From contig CM043945.1 of assembly GCA_014529385.2 (NCBI GenBank), forward strand, positions 149,347,241 to 149,407,240: 60,000 nucleotides of DNA, written 5' to 3'. The translations under genes and the position numbers were made by a program. The notes beneath the pieces were generated by a model that made no database searches, was not told where the DNA came from, and saw only the letters and a program-made list of their open reading frames with translations. This document shows positions 10,768 to 21,114 of the stretch, one piece after another (within the stretch, counting starts at the first letter, position 1; each line of letters starts with the position of its first letter). The stretch is from Adiantum capillus-veneris (Eukaryota > Streptophyta > Polypodiopsida > Polypodiales > Pteridaceae).

Positions 10768-12117
10768 ATGGCTGGATCACAGGACACTGCTCTTTACAAT
10801 ATCAAGAAGCTGGATGGAACCAATTTCCCATTGTGGAAGCAGCAGATTTGGCACGTGTTGGTACAAAAGAAGCAGATAAAACCTATAAAGCTCAAGGGGA
10901 TAAAACCAGAAGATATGGACGAAGATGAATGGAGCGAAATGGATGAATTGGCACTTTCTACCATTATGCTGACTTTGGTAGAAAGCGTTTACTTCAATGT
11001 AGCAGACGAGATGTTGTCTTATCAAGCATGGTTAAAGCTGAGTGATCTTTATGAGAAGCAGAGTGCAGCTTCACAGGTATACTGGCTTAAGAAGCTTGTT
11101 GACTTGAAGCTGAAAGAAGGGACACCCATGTCCAATCATCTGAATGAATTCAACACAATCTATAGTCAGTTGTCAGCTCAAGGTGTCAAGTTTGATGAAC
11201 CTGTTAGAGCTATGTTCCTGTTGATCACATTGCCGGAAAGTTGGGACACTTTTCGCACAGCTTTGAGTAATTCTGCACCTCCAGATGGTTTGAACATAGC
11301 AGGTGTAGAAGGAAGTCTGCTTACTGAAGAAATCAATAGAAAGACAATGGACAAAGGCAAAGGAACAGCCTTAGTTGTCGAGGGAAGGACCAAAGAAAAG
11401 TACAAAGGTGGAAAGAGGAATCAGTCTTGTAGCAAGTCCCGCAGTGCTAAAGGCAAGAGTGACATAGAATGCTACCATTGTGGCAAGAAGGGTCACATGA
11501 AAAGAGACTGCAGAGAATGGAAAGCAGAAAAAGGCAAAGAGAAAGCTGAAGACCATGGTGAGAAGAACAAGTCCTCAGTGAATATTCAAGAAATAAATGT
11601 GACAAACACTGTTGCAGAGGATGACAGTCTAGTGTCAGGAGACATCTACTTCTTGAAGAATACAATGGACTCAGCTCTTCTTACAGCATATGATGGAAAT
11701 GCACTGAGTGACTGGATTATAGACTCAGGGGCATCACTTCGTGTGTCTCCAAACAAGGAGTGGTTTACCTCTTATGTGACCACTAAAGATCATGTTCGGC
11801 TAGGCAATGGGCAGACATGTGAGATCTTAGGTGTTGGAGATGTTCAATTGAAGTTTCAGAATGGCTCTTCTTTCACGCTGAAGAATGTGAGACATGTTCC
11901 CGCAATTACAAAGAGCTTGATCAGCACAGGTTTACTTGATGATGCTGGCTACGTCACCACTTTTGGACAGAACATGTGGAAGATATCCAAGGGTTCTATG
12001 ACAGTAGCACATGGAGTAAAGTCTGGAGGACTTTACATGATTTATGTATCAAATGTCTCTAAAAATGTAATCAATGTAACCGAGCAGCCGAACGTTTCTT
12101 TGTGGCATAGCCGGTAG
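10768..12117 (+). pseudogene. Copia-B1 gag and protease
   Basis: ATG at 10768 (MAGSQDTALYNIKKLDGTNF) opens a 449-codon frame. The first 220 residues are a copia-type Gag (UBN2-like) domain with LDGTNFPLWKQQI and LDDLYEKQSA-like segments; a CCHC zinc knuckle CYHCGKKGHMKRDC follows (about residue 234), then a Lys/Glu-rich linker and the aspartic protease motif IIDSGAS (about residue 318) in the pol part. The frame ends at TAG 12115-12117 inside the GAG-pre-integrase motif LWHSR-GH. Comparison with copia-B2 (CGGTGAGGACAT) shows one base fewer here (CGGTAGGACAT), so this is a frameshift. Confidence 0.95.
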
Positions 12118-12122
12118 GACAT

Positions 12123-13229
12123 ATGTCCAAGAAGGGAATGGAAATCTTGTCTCGTTATGGTTATTTGCCTGGCTTTTCATTTAATGATTTTGAATTCTGT
12201 GAACATTGTCTGTATGGTAAGCAAACACAGCAGCCACATAAGCATAGAAGCAGTAGAAGAGATACACAGTTGGCACTTGTTCATAGTGATTTGTGTGGAC
12301 CTATGCTTAACCTATCTCTAGGGGGAGCTTCTTACTTTATGACATTTATAGATGATTACTCGAGGAAAGTATGGGTTTACTTTCTCAAGCACAAGGATGA
12401 AGCGTTTAGTGTTTTCAAAACGTTTGTGACACTTGTGGAGAATCAGAGTGGCAAGAAGCTTAAATGCTTACGCACTGACAATGGTGGAGAGTATGTTTCA
12501 AAGGCCTTTCAGGACTTTTGTGAGTCAAAAGGTATAAAACGTGAACTTACTGCTCCTTACAATCCTCCTCAAAATGGTGTTGCTAAGAGGATGAATAGGA
12601 CCATACAAGAGAAGGTCAGAAGTATGTTGTCTAATGCACAGCTGCCAAATGGGTTTTGGGCTGAAGCTGTATCAACAGCTGTTCATCTTGTAAATAGATC
12701 TCCTAGCAAGGTTTTGCAGAAGGATTCAGTGCCAGAGATGGTATGGTCAGGCAAAATGCCCTCATACAAGCATCTCAGAGTCTTTGGCTGTGAGGCATAT
12801 ACTCACGTTCCAAAGGAATTTAGGAACAAACTTGAGCCAAAGAGTAGAAAGTGCATCTTTCTAGGCTATGGTAATTCTGGTGAGATGGGGTACAGACTTT
12901 GGGATCCCGAATCCAGAAAGGTTGTCCGCAGCAATGATGTTCACTTTAATGAATCCAAATATCATTCTAAACCAGAGAGGATTGAGGAGATTAGAAGAGT
13001 TGTCTTCCAAGAAGATGGACCTGCACGTGCAAGACAAAATGTCAGGGCTCAAGAGGAGCAAGGACAGGATAGAGTGGAACCACAGGTTGTGGCTGAGCCT
13101 GAGCCACCTATTGTGCGTAGATCTGGACGTGTCACGCGACCTCCTGATAGGTTTGTTCCATCTATGAATTATGTCATGTTGACTGATTGCAATGAGCCTT
13201 CATGTTACAAGGAAGCAGTGCACAAATGA
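12123..13229 (+). pseudogene. Copia-B1 integrase
   Basis: Continues pol in the shifted frame: CEHCLYGKQ zinc-binding end, integrase core with LVHSDLCGPM (first Asp), LRTDNGGEY (second Asp) and PYNPPQNGVAKRMNR (catalytic Glu position replaced by Lys: normally VAERMN). The integrase tail includes RVFGCEAYTHVPKE and IFLGYG, followed by a Pro/Arg linker. It ends by a 2-nt insertion near 13222 (GCAGTGCACAAATG against GCAGTGCAAATG in copia-B2). The Glu-to-Lys change and frameshifts make it inactive. Confidence 0.9.
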
Positions 13230-14749
13230 AGGACTCCGGGAATTGGCAATTGGCCATGCAGTCAGAGATGACAGCTCTGCATAAAAACAAGACATGGAAT
13301 CTAGTGAAATTACCACAGGACAAAAAGGCTCTACCTTGTAAATGGGTTTACAGGTATAAGATCACCGCTCATGATAGTCAGCCAAAGTACAAAGCAAGGC
13401 TTGTTGCCAAGGGCTTTAAGCAACAACAAGGCATTGACTTTGATGAAGTCTTCTCTCCGGTGGTCAAGATGACTACATTGAGATGCTTTCTTGCATTGGT
13501 TGCCATATTAGATTTGGTGTTGCACCAAATGGATGTCAAGACAGCGTTCTTGCATGGTGATTTAGATGTGGAAATTTACATGCAGCAGCCAGAAGGGTTT
13601 GTTGAGAAAGGCAAGGAAGATTGGGTATGCCAGTTGTTAAAGAGTCTTTATGGCTTAAAACAATCACCGAGGGCATGGTACCATAAATTCCACAAGTTTA
13701 TGCTTTCTCAAGGCTAAAAACGTAGTGAGTTCGATCACTGTCTATATACAAAGAAGGCTAAGGATGGTAGTTGGCTGATCCTTATTTTGTATGTGGATGA
13801 CATGTTGATTGTTGGCAAGCACTTGGAAGAAATTTCAGCTTTGAAGTCAAAGATGGCAAAATCGTTTGACATGAAAGACATGGGTGAGGCAAGTCATATA
13901 CTTGGTATACGCATTGAGAGAGAGAGATCAAAGAAGTTGATTTGGTTATCTCAAACAGAGTATATTGACAAGGTTTTGCAACGTTTCAATATGGAGAAGG
14001 GAAAGGCACTGAGTGTTCCATTGCCACCATATGTGAAAATTAGCAAACAAGATTGTCCTGTGTCTGAGGAAGAACGGGCTGAAATGGATAAGATTCCATA
14101 TGCGTCTGCAGTGGGTAGTTTGATGTATGCAATGATTGCTACTCGCCCAGACATTGCATTTGCAGTGGGAGTAGTAAGTCGATACATGTCAAACCCAGGC
14201 AAGAAACATTGGGAGGCAGTGAAAGGAATATTGAGATACCTGAAAGCTACAAAGAGTATGCGTATATGCTATGGGAGTCAGGAGCTAAGTGTAAAGGGTT
14301 TTACAGACTCAGATTATGCAGGTGACTTAGACAACCGAAGGTCTACGTCAGGGTATGTCTTTACATTGGCTGGTGGAGCAGTATCATGGCGTTCTAGATT
14401 ACAAGATTGTGTTACTCAGTCTACTACAGAGGCTGAATATGTTGCAGCATCAGAGGCATGCAAAGAATCAATTTGGCTTAATCGACTAGTAATAGATTTG
14501 GGAATCAAAGAAGAGATGCCTATGTTATATTGTGATAGTCAAAGTGCTATACAATTGGCTCGCAATCCAGTTTATCACTCAAAGACAAAGCATGTGGATG
14601 TGAAGTATCATTTCATCAGGGAAATGCTCGAGGATAAGCAACTTCAGCTTGTCAAAGTTCACACCACAAAAAATCTTGCTAATCTACTTACAAAAGGACT
14701 TCCCTCAGAGAGCTTTGCACATTTTCACAAGCAGTTAGGTGTAGGGTAG
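13202..14749 (+). pseudogene. Copia-B1 reverse transcriptase and RNase H
   Basis: The frame carries NWQLAMQSEMTALHKN, KWVYRYK, ARLVAKGF, DVKTAFLHGDL, SLYGLKQSPRAW and LYVDDMLI (the catalytic Asp pair near 13792), all classical copia RT blocks. RNase H follows with GFTDSDYAGD, QSTTEAEYVA, DSQSAIQLA and HVDVKYHFI. One in-frame TAA at 13715-13717 (TAC in copia-B2) interrupts RT; otherwise the frame runs to 14749. A polypurine stretch AAGTGGGAGG precedes the 3' LTR. Confidence 0.95.
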
Positions 14750-14838
14750 TACATCACTTCTCTACATCTCTTGTATATTAGCTTGTATAGTAGCTTCTCT
14801 CACACTTAAAGTACCACATTGGACTTTAAGTGGGAGGT

Positions 14839-15030
14839 TGTTGGGGTATAAAGCCCAATGTGGTCGCCCAGGTAAGTGGGCGGGCCGCCAGGTATGTACA
14901 CATATTCTTTTGTAAAAACCTAATAAGAACTCACTATGCTCTACACATTTCAGTAGAGCGAGTTCACCATATCGTCATGCTCTTCTTCTCGCACTCTCTC
15001 TCGCGTCGCACTTCTGCTCGTACTCCTTCA
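14839..15030 (+). repeat. Copia-B1 3' LTR
   Basis: 192 bp, matching the 5' LTR with few substitutions (for example GTATGTACAC against GTATGATCAC). It is preceded by the PPT and followed by the GAAGG duplication. Confidence 0.95.
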
Positions 15031-15035
15031 GAAGG

Positions 15036-16195
15036 GAGATGGGCAAATGTGAAGCGTGTAGGTGTCACACACCCTGCATTTAAAGAGCCACTGTATGCGG
15101 CAAAAACTTCAAAGTCCACTTGCATGAATCCACAGTGGATCAGTAGGTCAAGGACGAAGCCACAGCTTTGTACATCACTCATCGCGGCATTATTTATCCA
15201 CTTGCCATGGTCCACCACATAGAGCATCCAATGCTCATTTCATGTTTTTGGAATGACGACCATTTTTTCAATGCCTTTTCATAGAAAATTAAGATTATGC
15301 ATGGTACATGCCACCAAAGTAATTTCTGGGTACTTAACTTGGATAGCCCTTCTTACAGCCTTGTGATTGGATGCATTATATGTGACAAGTGCAGTCACAT
15401 TCTTTGGTCCACCTGCCTTTGCTATGGCAAGCTCATATATCCTTGCTAGATAATCATTGTTCTTCTCTTTTAAAGAGGTGTCAATGACTTCTACAAAAAT
15501 AGACCCTCTAGGATTGATAAGCATCACATTGATGAGCGGCTTCTTCTGACAATTGGTCCATCCATCCAACGCTATGGTGCAACCATATACAAGAACAAAT
15601 TCCACCACCGTGCGCTTGAGGATGGATTTACTACTATCTTTCACTTTATCTAGATACTCTATGCACATCTTATTATAATCAAGAAGCACAAACCCTTTTT
15701 TGGTTGTGCTCATTAAAGCATCTTAAAATATGGGGTTGCGCATAACATTGAATGGTATACCACACGCCACAAAATCTTGCATCCATTTCAAGTGTAACTC
15801 AACCAACCATTTCTTATCTATCTCTTCATGTAGTGTTTGGCCATTGGATGATGCTTTACTAACTTTAGTTGAGATAGGATTTGTTGCTGCTGACATTGAA
15901 GCATGTCCGTGAAAAGGAGTTGAGTGGGGAGTGGGATCATTTGCTTTCGTAGGCACATGCTCTATCCTCTCATTGACAAAAGACATTTCAACATCTGTTG
16001 CAGCTTGTTTGGAATTAACACTTTTCTTTTAGCTGCAAGAATTTGCTCTGCAATGCAAGCGTACTTTGACAATCTAGCATGAATATCTCTTGGCGGCGCC
16101 ATACACACGGACACATTACCAGGGACTTTAAACAAATACTCTTTGATGCTAGTTGCATTACCACTGAACTCATGGCCGCATGTCTTGCGTTTCAA
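15036..16195 (-). pseudogene. hAT transposase, N-terminal two thirds
   Basis: Minus strand. 16195-15962: start with a BED-type zinc finger remnant (CGHEFSGNATSIKEYLFKVPG). 15986-15279: one frame with a single TAA at 15725-15723 (probably CAA originally), covering GIPFNVMRNPIF and the DUF659/transposase core: TIALDGWTNCQKKPLINVM (first catalytic Asp), then ALVTYNASNHKAVRR and ITLVACTMHNLNFL. Beyond 15278 the sequence decays; TPTRFTFAHLP near 15060 matches the hAT TRF block just before copia-B1 cuts the gene. The C-terminal dimerisation domain was not found beyond 9.47 kb. Frameshifts and stops make it inactive. Confidence 0.85.
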
Positions 16196-17394
16196 TCAAG
16201 ATGTATTCTTTCCAGCACGCAGCTCGTGGACGTAACATGCTGACAGATAAATTAAAGCTGCTAGAACAACAAATCCACTTGTTGATTTTGAGGTCAAAAT
16301 TACTTCTAAACAACAAACCACGCAAGCAATACTCTATTGATCAATACGGTGATCAAAATCTATCCATATTATCAATTAATCTTGCGCTACATTATCAATT
16401 ACAAAAGCTAATAATAGTCTTTGCATTCTTCAAAAGACTCATGTCAATCAAATCATATTTTGATGCACTAAATAACTTCATCACTTCTAACAAAACATTT
16501 CAATCACATTGCACTATATCGATATATCTAAAGTGCAAGCTTTTGGCTTTCACACATTACGATAATCGATAATTTTAATCCATTGCACTATATCGATTTA
16601 TCTAAAGTGCAAGCATAAAGCTTTCACACATTACGATAATCGGTAATATTGATCAAATCTTGCAACTGATTCTCATAGAAAATGAGGATTAATTGCAATT
16701 CTTTGATGATTTTCATATCTATCTAAAGTGCGAAGATGAAGTTCTCACACTCCACGGTAGATCTTTGAAAGTTTATCTATCTGCATTTGATGCACGTGTA
16801 CAATCACATAGTATGATAGGCATACCTAAAGATAATGTAATATCAATGTGTTTGGACATGAGATTCCTAAATTTTGATTCCATTGAGAGCATAGTGTGAT
16901 GGCTCTACACAGGATAACAAAATTTCTATCTATGTTCACTTTGAGGTGAGAAAGTATCTGCACGTCAAAATCAAACTTACCTAAATAAAATTGACCTCTA
17001 TTCCATTATATTTTGCTGATAGATAACCTCATGTGAGAGTACACTCTGCACACAACAGTAATCTCTAAATTATATCACTAATTCACTTCCACGTGTCAGT
17101 AAACTGAGCACATAGCAAGTGATTCCTAAAAAATAAACACCTTGTATGAGTGAGAGTTTGAGCTCTACACAACATACAAAGTTACATAACTTGATTCTAA
17201 AACAAATAATTAATAAAATTTTCACAAAGCATTAAATTAGATTTAATCAAAAACTTAAAAATTTTGAATTTAATTTTCAAATTATAAACAAAGTTCATTT
17301 TTTTGTCTCCTATTGACATGGAATACCTTTTGTGAGGAACACTAGTCTCAATAAGGCGCATTGACAGTATTTATACTTTTTTTTTTATCAATAC
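16196..17394. other. AT-rich hAT subterminal DNA with short tandem repeats
   Basis: No gene is recognised. A 74-bp unit (CATTGCACTATATCGAT...CTTTCACACATTACGATAATCG) occurs at 16507 and 16581, with a weaker third copy near 16718. It lies upstream of the transposase start on the minus strand and could contain its promoter. Confidence 0.5.
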
Positions 17395-17606
17395 ATCTTT
17401 CGATCGAAATAAAATTTGTCCTAAACATCTTTCGATCAAAAGATTTTTTGATCAAAAGATACTTCGATCGAAAAACTGAGAAAATAAAACGTTGTCTGTT
17501 TTTGCTGATGTGTCATCGTATAATACGCTCGTATAATATGGGGTCAGGTAAAATACACTTGTATATGACATATTATACATTTCCCGTATAACATATAATG
17601 CAACTA

Positions 17607-18561
17607 AGACCTTGAGTTGTTCAAAACTGCGTTTTTGGGCTTCTTCCCAAGAAAAGGTCTTACCTGTTTCTTTAAGTTGATCCGTCATAGGAACAAAAAT
17701 TTTGGCATAATCACGAATATATTGTCGATAAAATCCAGCCATGCCTAAGAAGATTTGAAGCTCCTCAACCGTGTTGGGATGTGGCCCTCAAAGAATGGCA
17801 GCGACCTTGTCAATGTCCATCTTGATGCCAGAATAAGAGATCACATGACCGACGTAATGCATCTCTATTTTAAAGAAATCACACTTGCTTTGTTTAGCAT
17901 ACAAGATGTGAGTTTTTAGTTGTTTGAACACTAATCGTAAGTGTTCTATGTGTTCATCTTCAGTCTTACTATAAATGAGAATTTCATCAAGGAAAACCAC
18001 AACAAATTTTCCAAGATAGGGACGTAAGACACTATCAATGAGTGTCATAAATGTAGCTGGAGCATTGGTTAAACCAAAAGGAACAACCAAAAATTCAAAA
18101 TGCTCAAACTGTGTTCTAAAGGCATTTTTAGAGATATCTTTCAAAAGGATAGGCACCTGGTGGTATCCTTAACGAAGATCTATCTTTGTATAGTATCTTA
18201 CCCCATAAAGTTCATAAAACAAATCATCCACTGGAGGCAAAGGATACTTGTTCTAGATGGTTATGGCATTTAATCCGTGATAATCTACGCACATGCGCAT
18301 AGTACCATCTTTCTTTTTTACCAATAGAATTGGTGATGCCCAAGGCAAAGTGCTAGGTCTAATGAAACCACAAGCGAGGTATTCAGCCAATTGACTCTCA
18401 ATCGTCTTGGCCTCACTAGCACTCATACGATAAGGTGGTTTACTCACCGGTTTAGTGCGCGACAGGACATCTATGCCATGTTGCACATCATGTGTAGGGG
18501 GTAAACCCGGCGGTAAATCACTTGAGAATACATCACTATACTGCATGAGTAAGTGAGTCAT
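17607..18561 (-). pseudogene. Ty3/gypsy reverse transcriptase (gypsy-1)
   Basis: Three consecutive minus-strand pieces. 18561-18253: [51 protein letters not shown] (RT entry). 18156-17788: LVVPFGLTNAPATFMTLID, then FVVVFLDEILIYSKT (catalytic pair changed from DD to DE), and KCDFFKIEMHYVGHVIS. 17742-17615: MAGFYRQYIRDYAKI and FSWEEAQKRSFEQLK, the link to RNase H, cut by the hAT element. Stops between pieces and the DE change show decay. Confidence 0.85.
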
Positions 18562-19065
18562 CTTTTGTCAAGCAAAAGGAGAAAGTAAACTAGAGTTATG
18601 CTGGATGGAGAATCTTGTAATTCCTGTAATGTTTGTTTTACAACAGCTGCACATTGCTCAATAGAATTAGAATTGAGAGCACTTTGCTCTTTAGAATTTT
18701 TAACACTTTACTTTTCATTAAAATTCATTGCACTTTGCATACCATAACTAAAATTCACAGCACTTTGCTCTTGAGAATTCACAAGACTTGGAGACAAGCA
18801 GTAACACAAAAAGACTTCATCTATTTAATCTGATTTTTGTAAAATAGAAAGCTCGGATATACATAGAAGAGGTGGAGATGGTATATTTTTCTCACCAAGC
18901 AAAATCACATGTTTACCATTGGCCAAATGATAAGGAGTTGTGTTCATAACTAGTGTGCAATGTGTTTACTAAACCATGCAGCCACTCCCATCCTAAAACT
19001 ACATCAACACGATCCATGTTCATAACTTGAAAGTCAAGGGTTAGCGTATGATCTGAAACAAAAGA
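18562..19065 (-). pseudogene. Gypsy-1 protease region remnant
   Basis: Reading the minus strand from about 19060 gives HTLTLDFQVMNMDRVDVVLG and WEWLHGL, the C-terminal end of a gypsy aspartic protease, followed by degraded linker with a repeated AAAATTCACAGCACTTTGCTC-like motif (18.66-18.78 kb). The catalytic DSGA motif and gag are not seen upstream. Confidence 0.6.
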
Positions 19066-19077
19066 TATGATTTGGAA

Positions 19078-19240
19078 AAAAGCCACATTATGATTTAGCT
19101 TTACTTATCCTAATTAATATTGACTTCTTTGTTACAATCAGCAAGCCATTGGATTACAGGGTTCTGAAAAGATGTGGTTTGGCAAAAAGCCACATTATGA
19201 TTTATCTTTACTTATCCTATTAAATATTTACTTCTTTGCT
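19078..19240. repeat. Direct duplication of about 55 bp
   Basis: AAAAAGCCACATTATGATTTA..TTACTTATCCTA..ACTTCTTTG occurs at 19077 and again near 19186, offset about 109 bp. A 97-codon hydrophobic AT-rich frame (19172-19465) starts inside the second copy; no homology is recognised, and it is not called as a gene. Confidence 0.6.
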
Positions 19241-19499
19241 ATGATATTTATAGCGGTTTATATAGGCATAATTGTTGTGTCATTTTTATTTGTAGCGATG
19301 ATGCCAAACACCAAAATAGCCAAAATCTATGAAAATATATTAGGTTGCTTATCACTAGGTGGTATCATTGGATTGATTTTTTGGTTGGAAATCTTTGTCA
19401 TCGTAGATGATGATTACATATCAATACCCTATCCAAGATACACAGTTTATGCTAAAAGAACTTAAAGTTTGACTAATTTAGAAACATTAGGCAATTACT

Positions 19500-21114
19500 T
19501 ATGTATCTTTGGTTGTGAGATAGTGCCAAATCCTAGAATCTCATAAAAGTATCAAAAGTTATAATATGATCTTTAATGAGTCAAAGATGCATAAACAACC
19601 TCCTAAGGAAATTGAGTATAGACAAGTCACATTAAGGATGCTACCTCTAAAACACAGAAAAGTTATAGTGATGTACCTTCCATTAGCAATGCTCATGGAT
19701 GAGCAAAAAGCAGTAGTCAAGCATTGAGACATTCTATGAGAGCCTCACATCCATCTGAGCAATGTCAACCAGTGGTGGTTGATTGTGTTATGCTAACTGA
19801 CTATAGTGAACCATCTTGCTACCAAGAAGCCATGCAAATGGATGATAAGTTGAAGGGTGAGCAAGCTATGCAATTTAAGTATGACTCAGTTGTAAACAAT
19901 GAGACTTGGGACTTGGTGAACTTGTCTGTAGAAAGAAAAATTTACCTTGCAAATGGGTTTACAAGCTAAAAGGTACAGCTAGAGATGTTATGACTAAGTA
20001 CAAAGCTAGATTATTTGCTATAAGGTATTTTCACAATAGAAAGGCATTGATTTTGATAAGATCTTTTTGCATGTGGTCAAGATGAGTACCCTGCTTATCA
20101 TTCTTGAATTAGTAGTAGTCCAAATGGATGTGAAGGTGGCTTTCCTTTGCAGAGATATCCATGTTAAAGGTAGAGAGCACTTGGTATGTAAATTGAAGAA
20201 GGCTCATTATGGCTTGAGTCAAGGATCCATGCAACAGTATCCAAAGTTTTACATTCATGCAGTCTCATGGCTATAAAAGAGGTCAAGAGGATCACTACTT
20301 ATACATGAGAAAATTCAACAGTGGTTCATTGCTTATTCTCATTTTGTATGTTGATGACATGCTTATTGCTAGGAGAATCCACTCATGAGATTGCCAATTT
20401 GAAGTAGATGTTGAGTCAGAACTTTGCTATGAAGGATTTGGGAGAATCTATTCACTTTCTTGATATGTGCATTAAATGGACACGACTAAAAAGATTCTTA
20501 TGTTGTCTCAAGAAGAATACATTCAAAAGTTTTTTCATCTTTTCAATATGCATGGGGGAGGCATTGAGTACCCCATTGCTAACATATGTGAAACTTAGCA
20601 AAGAAGATTCTCCGAAGTCAAATGCTGAGAAGGAAGAGATTGCAAAGGAATTATATTCCATGCGAGGGTAGTTTAAGTATGTGATGGTGGAAACAAGGCT
20701 AGATATTGCATCTGTAATGAGAGTGGTGAGTCGCTATGTGGAGAATTCTAGCACGATACATTGGGAAGCAGTGAAGTATATTCTCAAGTACTTGAAAGGT
20801 ATATTAAGAAAGTACTTATGCTTCGAGAATTTTTGGATATGCAGATATTGCATTTATAGTGGGAGTGGTGAGTCACTATATGGAAAATCCTAGCACAATA
20901 CATTGGGAAGCAGTGAAGTATATTCTCAGTTACCTGAAAGGTACAGCAAGAAAGTGCTTAAGCTTTGAGAATTTCTGGATACACATATGCAAATTATGTA
21001 GGGAATGCAGACAATTGAAGGTCTTCATCTTGCTATGTATTCATATTTGTTGGAGGAGCTATTTCTTAGTGGTCATCTTGAGGCGATCTTGGGCAAGAAA
21101 TAAGAAAGGCGACA
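19500..21114 (+). pseudogene. Copia-C element, integrase tail and reverse transcriptase remnant
   Basis: Highly degraded copia pol on the plus strand. FNESKMHKQPPKEIEYRQV near 19.58-19.63 kb matches the integrase tail of copia-B1. Then VMLTDYSEPSCYQEAMQM, VVKMSTLLIILELVVVQMDVKVAF, HYGLSQGS, LILYVDDMLIA (near 20.34 kb), FAMKDLGES and HWEAVKYILKYLKG. A 142-bp tandem duplication (from 20721 and 20863) repeats VVSRY-EN-STIHWEAVKYIL. Many frameshifts. RNase H continues at 57.2 kb after the gypsy-2 insertion. Confidence 0.8.

Larger units (their letters stand above)
9478..15030 (+). mobile_element. Full-length Ty1/copia element, copia-B1
   Basis: 5,553 bp with two 192-bp LTRs (TGTTGGGG...CTCCTTCA), primer binding site, gag-protease-integrase-RT-RNase H in copia order, polypurine tract and a perfect GAAGG target duplication. 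The LTRs differ at only a handful of positions, so insertion is fairly recent relative to the hAT host. It is inactivated by a frameshift at the gag/integrase junction, a 2-nt insertion before RT and one nonsense codon in RT. It interrupts hAT DNA. Confidence 0.95.
7348..17598 (-). mobile_element. Degenerate hAT transposon inserted in gypsy-1 pol
   Basis: The segment separates gypsy-1 RT (ends near 17.62 kb) from its RNase H (starts near 7.34 kb). Flanks carry a candidate 8-bp target duplication, TACAACTA (7340-7347) and TGCAACTA (17599-17606), one mismatch; 8 bp is normal for hAT. Both ends carry similar subterminal material: TTATACG/CCCGTATAA motifs and clusters of CGATCGAAAG / TTTTGATCAAAA (7456-7592 and 17395-17475). 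Clear terminal inverted repeats were not resolved. A hAT transposase remnant lies inside on the minus strand. Without copia-B1 the element would be about 4.7 kb. Confidence 0.6.

Noticed and set aside
19172-19465. 97-codon hydrophobic ORF
   Set aside because: AT-rich, begins within a local duplication between two decayed retroelements, no recognisable family; chance ORF is more likely.
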